DNA of 64,000 nucleotides, taken from the NCBI GenBank assembly GCA_013396635.1, contig WBMW01005152.1, positions 280,501 to 344,500 on the forward strand, given 5' to 3'. A program made the position numbers and the translations under genes. Source of the DNA: Penelope pileata. Its lineage: Eukaryota > Chordata > Aves > Galliformes > Cracidae. Each line of letters starts with the position of its first letter. Positions within the stretch are counted from its first letter, which is position 1. This document shows positions 22,680 to 33,313 of this stretch, piece by piece. The notes beneath the pieces are model-generated. The model saw only the letters and a program-made list of their open reading frames with translations. It searched no databases and had not been told where the DNA came from.

Positions 22680-25600
22680 AACAGAAATTATGTCCTTATG
22701 ACTTCTTTGGATTTTTTTAATTTTGTTTTCAGTGAAGAAACTGGCTTTAAGGTTTTTTGAAGCCTAGAAGCCACGTAAGTCTGTTCTGTTTTAGTCAGGT
22801 GCCTGGAGTTACAGAACGCCTTTATTCTGGGAACTAACAGAAGTTACTTTATCAGATGCCCTTACCTTTTCTAAAAGGTATTTTTTCTGGCCTTGAATTC
22901 AGCTTTTCAAGTTTAAGTGCAGAGGTCATTAATCAAATTCAGAGATTAACCTTGAGGAGGGTTTAAAAAGCATTTTGAGCTGACTGTAGTTGAGAGTGCT
23001 CTTAGTAAAATGAGAAGTGTAGAAACCCACAGCCCAGCATATCTGACAACGGGAATAAGCACTGGTGTGTGACTGCTGCGCTGCACAGCCGCGTGCTGCC
23101 AGCTGAGCCTGCTGCTGGGGGCAGACAGGGCAGCTGCACAGAAGAGCCACTGAGGGACCTGTGTACCAAGACTGACTAAACCATGCTTCCTTTACAATGC
23201 AGAGCTGCATCAAGTATTGAGGAGGTAGGATCTGCAAAGAACTGGCCACAGTCTGTGAAGAAAACACCATCAACACTTGGCTGAAACATGGGTTCCTTTC
23301 AGCTGTATATTAGCATAACGCCGTACCTGTGTACACAGTTCATGTTGGCTGGCTTATTGAAAGGCCATTCAGAAAGCTGCCTGAGGCTTAGCATCTCAGA
23401 GGTGCAGAGGAGGCTGACAGCTCTCCAGCAGCAGCCTGGCAACCGCTGCTCAGTGCCAGGTAGGGAAATGCACTGGGTGTGCCCCAGGAGCTGGTGGGTG
23501 TTGTGTGGCCTCCCAGTAGATAAGAGTGGCACATGGCAGAATACGATCCTGATTCAGATGGATAAAGGAGGCCAGCATGGCCATCGTTCCTCACTGTGGA
23601 ACTGCCTGACATCACTGAGGCAGTTGCACGGAGTCCTGCTGCGAGCTGTGCCCCTTGTACTCACTGTTCCACCCCACTCCATGCCAAAAAATAAAAATAA
23701 AAAATCCCACATCCACCTAAGTCCATCTGCTTTTCTGAGCACAGTGCCATGTCTTTATCCCTCCAGCTCCCCGTGCCATCAGCCTGCAGCTGGAGGCCAG
23801 CAGTGAGCCCCTCCCCACCTCTGGGTGGCCGCTGCAGCCCTGCCCTGGGCTGGCACAGCGTGAAGGACCCACACAGAAGGAACCAGCTGCTGAATGAGCA
23901 GGAAGCCCAGCTTATCTTGCTGCAGTCAGCATCACCTTGAAAAGCTCTATTTGATACAGAGGAAACTGGAATAAAGGATTCGTTTGATGGCCACGCAACC
24001 AACAAGCCAGCCCGTCACTCCATGCGACCTGATACGCCTCTAAGCCTGCCCAAAAATTCAGAGAACTAGCTCTAGTTTCACTTTGCAATAAACACCAACA
24101 CCAAACAATGTAAATTCCTTGTCCTACTGCCTCTTAATTTATTGATGTAGCTTGATTTAGGGTTAGCTGAGCTCCTTAAAGGAGGCATCTGTTTCCAACA
24201 CCTGACCGAAGCCCAGCGGACCTGCGCTGCCAGCAGCGGCCGCCTGTCTGCGCAGCCGTCTCCAGACACTTTACACTCTGTTTATTCTCTCACCTTGCTT
24301 GCTATGCACACAAAGGACACGGGGACTGTTCAGGGTTGTCTGGAACTATCAACTGGCTTGTTTTATTACTGGAACAAAGTAAAAATTATACAGTTAAAGA
24401 CAACACTCTCCCTGCAAAAATAACAAAAACAACAGCAAAACACAAACCAGACTAGTACACACTCAGACTAGAAGAACAAAGCCATGTTCAAGTGAAAGTT
24501 GATGAATAAACTGAATTCAAGTATTCTAAATGGATCTCACTGCAAACGAATGAAGACTGGGACAAAATTTGGAGCTTTCCAGTGACGCTGCTTATTACTG
24601 GCCTCACTCCGCCCTAACCATGCAGGGAAGCAGCACCTGTCACTCCCAGAGACAAGAAAATGAGCTCAGACCAGGCTGCTAATGGCCACCAAAAGCTGCA
24701 GGCAGTCTGTTACTGCAGAGCTGAGACTGAAGGCACCCCGGAGCTCTAGAGGTTGCTGTTCATGTCTGTGCTGGCAGCAGCCGTCTCGTTCATAATTCAC
24801 AGCAGTCTGGCACCCGCTCCCATAGCCCCTCTGGCACGCCGGGCTTCCCGCTGTACCATGCAGAAACACTTCAGGGAGATGCAGTCACCTCCTAGAAGCC
24901 CCATCCCTCCCCCCGATGCTCGGTGGGATCATGCAGCACTCCTATGTCCTGCGCAGGCGCAGAGCTCAGATGTACACCGTAAGCGACCAGCCTTCATCCT
25001 CCTCCCCCCCTCCATTTGGTCTGGTGGATCATTATTAAGTTACTATAAAACCACTTCTTTAAACTACCACAAGCCTTCAGGGCACCGAAGGCATTATGTC
25101 ACTTCCCTCTTTCCTTGTGAGCCAAGAACAGTGCCAAAACCACAATGGTTTTCTACAGTATTCTAAAAGAACTGATAAAAAAACCTTTGCTCACACTGTG
25201 AAAGCTGATAGCAACACAGCTCTGTCTCAGCTAATATTTTGCCACTTTTTCTCATGCACAGGAGCCAAATGAAAACTGTGCAGTTTTCCCTATGTGGGAT
25301 AACACTGACCACACGGTAGGTGAGATAAAGCCTCATCAGGAGTCACCCTGGCGTCACCCCCCGAGGTGATGGATCAGCGCGGCTCTAAGGCTACCCAGCA
25401 CCCTGGATCACAGCAACTCTGTGCATCAACAGCTGCTCGCAGCAGGGAGTTTGCACACACTGCTTTGATGTATTCCTGGTTTTACACTAACTGCACACTC
25501 TGCACGATGAGGGCTTCTGCTTCCTGTCTGGCAGGCTGCAAGGCTCATCCCTGCTGCACCTTCTGGCGTCTGCGAGTCCACAGTGGCTGTGATCCTATCT

Positions 25601-28600
25601 GGAGCACGACAGCACCTTGCTAAAATACACTTGCCATACAAGCTGTCGATAAAGGAGAGTCTGTAATGCCAGAGCAAAACCAGGGTGTTCATTTCTGTAC
25701 AACAAACAGAACAGTTATCACCTCTGGAGGGAGTCACGCACAGAACTGATCTGCACACAGAAGGCCCACGCGGAAAGGTCACGGTAAAGCAAACAACTTA
25801 GGGAACTCACCACTAAAGGTGATGAAAAAATACTTTTGCCCTACTATTTTAGTTTAGCTACATTTAATTTTTTTTATCGTATTCTGAAAAAATTTTCACC
25901 ATAATGTGATACATTTTTGCTACACCTATCCCAACCAGCATTACTAGAGCAAAAGAGTAACAGAAAGACATTATCAGTGCTCTAAGCCCAGTTCCAGATG
26001 CACTACAAACACCTCCCACGGGTGGATTTCATACATTCCACTTCGTCCCAGCAGATCCTTTTCATACAAGGGCATAACACAACTTCCAGAACAGAATCTC
26101 ATAGGAGACAAATGCGGAACGTCTTGGTCTTGTCACTGCTCCAGGTACCTCACAGACTGTGGGACTCTGGATTTGCTAAAAGGAAATGAGGGGTGTTTGC
26201 TAATGCTGGGCACCTAATACCTCCAGATTCCTTGGAAAGCTCCAGGCTTAATGATTTGAATGTTTCTCAAAAATTCACTCAAACAAGCAACAGTCTCTAA
26301 AACTTAAGGAGAAGGGTCTGCACAGTGAAAGCAGCAGCTTTCCACGAACCACTACAGAACACAACAAACACATCTTCCTGACCCAGCTGTGCCCCTGCAG
26401 TTGGGCCCTGTCCCTGGCAGCCCTGTCACTGTCACTGCCACCCTCCCACAGACGATCCCAGCCACGGGCTTGCTAGCAGCGCAGTTCATCAAAGTGCTCC
26501 CTACCCTTTACCAGGCAACTCCAGCTGGGTCTGTTTATGCAGTTGTATTGCTGATCTGAACTAACCCCTATTCATTTCTAAAGAATTATCAGTTGTTCTA
26601 CTGACAAATCAATGCAAGTCATTATTCTAACAGCCCACAGCAACTTGCATCTGAGAGCAAAACCCTCTGATGCCAGCACTGTGTCTGGAAGAGAGCATCT
26701 AGCCAGAATGCCAGAGCACGTTCCCCTTTCTTCCATCTTGAAGCAAGGGAAAATCACACACACAAAGTAACGGAGCATATCTGGAACCCACATTTGGCTC
26801 AGCGTGGTGCATTATGTCATGCTCAGAGTGCTTTTTAGGACAGAGCCCATGGTATGCCATTCTCTTAGCAGCAGCTCCCTTTGAGCAACTCGAGAAGACC
26901 CGTCAGCACCTTTCCTAAATTACCTCCTTACAGGACATCAAGCTCCTGGCACGCTCATCATGAAAAGTTTTCACTATAGTTTCAGCAGTCCACACGGCAG
27001 CCTTATCCATAGCAAAAAGAAGTCTCATAAGAATAGTTCTCCAGGATGTCTTTACTGCAAAGCCAGCTTAAGATACTTGCACTAATCCGACCGGATTGAG
27101 AAGAGCCTAAGCACGCATTCAAGCTCTGCTGCCAAGGACTTGATCCTGTACCAACCAACCCTCAGGCTGGCTGTAACTCCTCCCTCCCACCACAGCACTG
27201 GCAGGCCTGGATGAGTGCTGTCACCAGGGCAGGAACAGGCAGGAGAGCAGGACAACCTCCTGGCACGGTCTGATTGTTCCATCAATCCTACCACACTGTA
27301 AACGTGCACCCACGAACAGCTTAAGATGGAAAATAGTCATCACAGAGAATGCTTTTCGGTAAAATTGAAGGTTTAGAACTTGTACAGTTAATCATTACAG
27401 AAGCAAAAACTCAGCACAGATCTGAGTGTCCCTAAGGAAAAAAATCAAATAAATTTAAATACAGCATGAGAAAAGTACCTGGAAGTTTTAATTTTCCTTC
27501 TTTCCCTCTTCTCTGACACATGCAGGATTAGCAGGATGTGCCAAGCTGACTCAGGAACACACGCTGTAGGGAAAGGCAGCACGAGCAGAAGCATTATCTT
27601 GAAATCTGCATCTCTAGCTGGATGCTGCTTGGCACCCTGACAGGTCCTCTTCATTGCCCGAATCGCCTAATTGCTAAATTTTATTAAAATAGATTTTAGC
27701 TCCCTGCAAGTATGAAGAACTTTTAATTTCACATTAAAAGATCATTTTACAAAGATGATTTCTGTTAAGAACCTTGTTATTTAACATTGCTCCTTAGAAG
27801 TCTTGCAGGGTCCAGGATTTTTACAGAACCATCTGCAGCAATTTAATCCATGCCAACTTGGGCCAAATCTTGAAATATAATTACTCAATTTAAAACAAAA
27901 ATAATTTCACGAAAACGGTTCACAAACAGCTTCTGCAGTTCTTGTGAGGAGATCTGATAAATCATATTCTCCTCTTGTCACTTCCAGATTAGAGATCAGT
28001 AGTTTTTACCCTAAATAAATGCATCTGTATGCACTGGATGCTTAAACGTACAGGCTATGGTATTTTTTTTCTGCACAAAAAGAGCTTCTGCCCAGAGACA
28101 GCTTCCTGTTGCACATCCGTACAAGCACTACCTCAGTGACTCCAAGACGTTAATGGCGCAGCGCCTCGGGATGCGGCCGGTGCCTCCTTGGCAGGGCCAG
28201 CGGCCGCTCATTGCCTCACAGTTCAAACAGACCAAGCCCAGGGTGCTTTATTCGTTCTCACATCCTATTTCAAAGCCTTCCACCTCCCATTTCATCTCTC
28301 AGCAAGGACAGCGCAAGAAAGGGAAGAACCTGGCGGTGGCTGCAAGGAGCTGCCATGATGGCCCCCCAGCAGCAGGTGCTGATCCCACAGGGGACCGGGA
28401 GGCACCGCCTTCCTCAGGCCAAGGGGCCTACAGCACTGTCTACCAAGGACAAGCACAAGGACAAGGCAATTCAAATCCAATGTAAGCTGGAATAATTTAA
28501 AAAGTCTTCTCCACAAAGGCTGCTAATGCACTATTACATTCAGCACACTTCTCCCCCAAAGTATTTTCAATCTACAGCAATTAGTACCTTCTTTTAGCCT

Positions 28601-31391
28601 CTGCCATTCTCCCACACACCAGTGCTCTCCATGCACCTCGCGCTGCGATGCCAGGGAGCGCTGAGGGAGCACAGCGTGCTGAGGGCTCCCACAGACACCG
28701 CAGGCGCCATCCAAGGAGACTGCATGCACAGCTGCCCCCCAGAAGGGCTCTGCTCCCCTCAGCACCTCGGTGCCTGAGGTGGCCCAGCAGCTCTTAGCAG
28801 AGCCCTCGGGTGCTGGTGCACCCACTTTCAGCTCCCATTTCCCTCCCACCCACCACCCTGCCTCGGGAGCCCTCAACTCACCATGAAGCCACCAGCAGAC
28901 AAAATGGCGCCCTGGCCAGAGCTCCAAAGGCGAAGATCCACCACGTGCCCCACAAGCCAATGTCTCTCATTGGTTGTTTCTGCTGCCAATCAGCACACAG
29001 GCCTATCAGAGAGCACGCTGCACTGTGTGGCGATGCCCCCTCTCCTCAGGTGGGAGCCATGAATGCCCCTGAGGCACTGCTCGCCTTCCCGCCTTGAGCA
29101 GGGGCTGAGGCCTTCACAATGCTGTCACTGCCCCTCCATGAGTACATCATCAAAGTCAGCCCTGTGTGAAGGCTCAGAGTTAGCTTGGTTCCATTCCTCT
29201 CATCTTCAGCGAGGCCCTATGTCATTGCAAGAAAACACTGAACTTTAAATGTTATACCACAGCCAGGGAACAAACACCAAACACTGAACAAACGCAGTCT
29301 GCGTCTGCTGCCACAGCCCTGCTGCTCCACCATAACGGGACAGCAGCTGTGTGCCCACATCACCCCCAGAGAAAGCCCTGAGTACAGGATCACGCTTTAT
29401 TTCATTAGCATGCAGAAAACACAGCAACAAATCAATCCTCATTCCTCAAAGTCATTTTGGTTGCATAGCTGTAAAATGTAGTAAAATTCTAAGGGTTTCT
29501 GTATGCAGAGTCATACCTTGGTGGCCTCAGGTAATAAAGATGCTGCACAATAACAAAGAAGGCTCTAAACTAGACAGCAACCTTCACTGTGTAAACTGAT
29601 GCCCCGTTTTCCTCATTATTATTATTATTTTTTTATTTAGGAAGGGCCCTCACGCAGGCGGTTCACGTCAGCCCTGCTCCTGGGGACACCGCTCCCATGA
29701 AGCCCTTCAGCGAGGCAGCTCCGCGAGGTGTCTAAAGTTAGGGTGGATGAACGCGAGCCAAGCTGTCGAACAGATGGAGTGAAATCCTCCTCTTGATAAC
29801 AGGAACTTTATAGCACTGCCACGGATAAGAAGGGCAGCTAAAAAAAGTCAAGGAGGTGGTTATATAAATTTCAAGGCTTACAGCAACACTTAAAGGTAGC
29901 TTTTGATAGATCTAGAATATTCACTTCCATCTGAAGACCCTGCACAACCGAGCAGTAAAAGCTCTGCATCTGAAAGGAGGCTGTGGCACCAGAGCTACCA
30001 TGCTGCAGAACCCTGGGAACTTAATGATGCAGCACCAAGCCTGCAAAGCGTTAGGAAGCTGCAGCCTGGAGCACACCAGGCTCCAAAAAACAAAAAAAAA
30101 AAAAACCAAAACCCAGCTTCAGCAGAGTGGCACTTAGTTTGAGTTCAGTGCACAAAACGAGCTGAGACATATGTGAACAGACAGATAATTAACCACCAGG
30201 AGATAACTAAACATCTTATTATTGCCAAAAATGCTGACAAATACGTTCATTCCTCTTTGCTTAAACGTCAGTAAAATACTCTTCCTTATGGCAACTTTGA
30301 CTCAATGCCTTTCATTTGTTTTTACCTTTCTTATTCCTAGGCTTGAGTATCTGTAAATTCATCTTTCTCATCTCAAAAATCATCTGCTTCCTTGTATTTC
30401 ACATGTAATTGAGCTTCAAAAGGAGTGCCTCTCAGCAGAGGATTCCTTTTGCTTAATTAGCTGTAGATATATTAGATAGCGTCAGATGTGAAATATCCTG
30501 GTAATATTTATTTGTATCACAATCCTTCAGAGGAAGATATCTAAAACAATCTATAACAACTGGAAACTGGCTACAAAGTATTTCTTAGAAAATATTATAA
30601 AGCAATTAGCTTCTCATTAGGTGTGTTCCACAGCTATGCTAAAATGACAAGCAGACACTGCATGCAGTTTTGAGGTAATGTTTACTTAGTGGAACAAAAC
30701 TACTTTTCCTTCCTCTAAGTACCTCATTTTTGGAGGAAAGAGGATGCTACACACAATTTCCCATTCCCTTTGGGAAACACAAATGAATGAATTGTTTTGG
30801 TTGTTTCTTCTCCCCACTTCTTTCCTGTTTACCTTCAAATTTTCTTCAAAAGGTGTAATTACTGAGGAACAGCAGAGCTGAAATTACCAAGGGATACCAG
30901 TCTGCGAAAGACAAAGCAGCAAAGACTACACACAGCCTTATAATGCCATTACAGCAAAAGTATGGTTAGAAAAGTGACAGCGTGATAACAGCCTCCCAGA
31001 GTAGGGCTGCTTTCAGAGTCACCTTTAGTCATTCCAGTGACAAAAATACATTTTTACTCCTTGTTATCTCTGCAGAACACATACAGTTAGGGGAGCCTGA
31101 TCTGCACTGTGACCCAATTAGTGCGTTCATCCAGTTGCACAGCTAAACCCTACCTTCAGCTATGACCAGAAGATCCTAGTGAAGATGACGTGAACGACAC
31201 TTGACCCCACAGAATTCACGTTACTGATGATGATAAGCAGAGCTAGGCAACATTTTGCAGATCCAAGCAGAATTCAGAGGGTCATGGAAAAAAACGTTCT
31301 AAATTGGACATATTTGAGAAATACTGAGTCACAAGCCTCAAGCTGCACAAGGTCATTTTTGCAGTTTCTTTTTTCAAAGCAAAACCTACAT
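22680..31391. other. Interval between convergent STRBP and RABGAP1
   Basis: I recognise no gene, tRNA or transposon here. GC content rises in 23.0-24.3, 24.6-25.8 and 28.1-29.1 kb, which produces several overlapping open frames of 60-145 codons on both strands. None of these has a recognisable domain. A CCAAT/E-box/YY1-like cluster lies at 28,911-28,990, an NRF1-like 12-mer at 24,950-24,961, and an (ATT)n tract near 29,615-29,637. Confidence 0.6.
28911..28990. promoter_or_regulatory. Promoter-like motif cluster (YY1-like, E-box, three CCAAT boxes)
   Basis: The 80-base cluster contains AAAATGGCGCC (28,911-28,921, YY1-like), CACGTG (28,942-28,947), CCAAT (28,957-28,961), ATTGG (28,969-28,973) and CCAAT (28,986-28,990). 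Such spacing of NF-Y boxes is typical of TATA-less promoters. No known gene starts here, so the role is inference. Confidence 0.35.
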
Positions 31392-31397
31392 TTTATT
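31392..31397 (-). promoter_or_regulatory. Candidate RABGAP1 poly(A) signal
   Basis: TTTATT on the plus strand is AATAAA on the minus strand, 1.8 kb past the RABGAP1 stop, in the AT-rich context ACATTTTATTATATAAAG. A UTR of this length is plausible for RABGAP1. Other TTTATT copies exist further down, for example near 29,396 and 24,362, so the choice is tentative. Confidence 0.45.
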
Positions 31398-33190
31398 ATA
31401 TAAAGCAGTGCTGGCAACACCAAGAATATGCAGTCTTTTTTAGCAAAGCCCTTTGCAGCATGAATCTAGTTTCGGTCCCACAGAAGCTTGCAGATTCTAT
31501 TGCGTCTATTTTAAGAAGAGAATTGGTTTTGTATTGCAAAATATTTAATGAAATTCCTATTAAAATAAAATGAAACAACAAAGTAGTTATACAATTTTAC
31601 TAGTTTATATTTCAATTCATAAAGTATACACACTGCAACTATGCTACCACAATGTCCACGCATCTAATATTGATGGAGTTACAGGTTTTGTTTTGTTTTT
31701 TTGGTATTAAACAATAGAGATAATGTATGCAGTTAAGGAAAAAAGCTTGGACATAGCATGTTCTATTCTGTAGTTACAGAGTACATTAGCTAGCATTAGT
31801 ACAGTAAACAAGAAAAAGGTAGAAATACAAAATAAACCAAATATCTTTATATACAAACCAGTGCCTCTTATTGTTACCAGCTTATACTCACACTGCACAC
31901 AAAATTTATCCACTGATGCAATAGATACTTCAGCATAACACAAACCATTATAAATTAAAAAAAAAATTACAAGGTGCAAAACTCCATTCTACAGCTTTCT
32001 GGTGAGAACTCAAGACAATCCGAAGAATAAGAAATCCAAGCACGTTTAGCACCTATTAGTGCAACTGCATCAAGCGTGGAAAATGACCTACACAACCTCT
32101 GAACACGTTACCAGGGAAGCCAGCTGGACAGCTATAGATGCTCACAGCTACACTCACGCAGTGATTTTTGCCTCATATATATCTCAGATTATTGTTTCTT
32201 TGTCCCATTCATACCTATGTGCAAAACTAAACCCTGGAAGCTTTCTCAGAGCTTCACAGAAGGCCTGCTACAGCCGGGTAAAAACAACAAAAAAACAAAA
32301 ACGAAACAGAAAACTGACAAAAAACAAACAAAAAGACTTAAGTAAATGTCAGACCATTGACATAATTAGTACTTATTAGCAATCCTGGTGCTGGGGATTT
32401 TAACGCTGTTGATATGTGGATCAAACAGTATGACACAGAAGTGAAACGGAACTTTGCCAAGAATTCTGATTATTCTCATCTTGCTCTTAGACAAGGCCCC
32501 AGCCTCAGGTTGTGAATTTGTTTGGCAGCGCATGCCAAAAAAAAAGCCCAGAGTTGCATAGAGTTGATTAGTAACAGAAAGAAATGCCAAACACAGAGAG
32601 ATGGATGCTGCATCTAACTAAAACAAAGTGGGGTTGCTCCGACAGGAATGCTGAAATCATCCCCATTCACAAAGCAAAACATGTCACCTCCTACTCTCCA
32701 TATCCTACCTCTGGGGACTGCTTTCTGGCACTGATGTATTTCTTGCTAGTTGTCTTTTTTTTTTTTCCTTTTTNCTTTTTTTTTTTTTTTTAAACTTTGT
32801 TAGTGACACTTTTCCTTTCAAATAAAATATTAAAAAAGGTTATAACTGTAAAAAAACCTATCGTATGTAAACTTAACAATTAGGGTTTGGTAAGTTCTCG
32901 TACCTAGTCTGTGAAAAGCCTCCAGCCAGACCGCAGAATGGAGTGTTTCTCTGAAGAGCTTCAATCTAGCTACATCACCTGTTAAATATCAGTAGTATGA
33001 AGATCCCATGTCTAGCAACAAAGCCATTTTGTGTTTCCATCCTCTTTATCACTGACCTATTGAAATCCCGACATGCTGTGTTTCTATTGTATTTACATTC
33101 TGGTCCTCTCATGTCACAGAATTAAACATCTGGCCAAGGAAGGCAACAAAAGGTGTTGTGTTAAGAAGGTGTATTTGACAGAACTGCTTT
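31398..33190 (-). other. RABGAP1: RABGAP1 3' UTR (probable)
   Basis: This AT-rich non-coding sequence directly follows the RABGAP1 stop in transcription order. It includes an interrupted homopolymer tract at 32,754-32,792 (T on the plus strand, A on the transcript strand) with one undetermined base at 32,774. I see no other gene. The downstream limit depends on the poly(A) signal chosen. Confidence 0.55.
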
Positions 33191-33313
33191 TCAACAAGTC
33201 TCTTTTCCTTGGACTCCAGTCACTGTTTTTATAGAGCTTATTGTTCTGTTGAACCATGTTTTCTTTGCAGCCTGTACTTCATTCAGTGCCAGACCCAAAT
33301 GGTGTTCCAAGTC
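33191..33313 (-). CDS. RABGAP1: RABGAP1 terminal coding exon
   Basis: The exon encodes 40 residues plus TGA (stop complement at 33191-33193): DLEHHLGLALNEVQAAKKTW, then FNRTISSIKTVTGVQGKETC. This is the end of the coiled coil and the basic C-terminal tail, ending KETC as in the human protein as I recall. The acceptor is TTTGCAG|GAC. Confidence 0.95.
   Translation of the reverse strand, partial: DLEHHLGLALNEVQAAKKTWFNRTISSIKTVTGVQGKETC

Noticed and set aside
28057..29097. Open frames of 94-145 codons on both strands
   Set aside because: They are low-complexity Pro/Ser/Gln-rich translations in locally GC-rich DNA, and the minus-strand frame lacks an ATG start. No known family.
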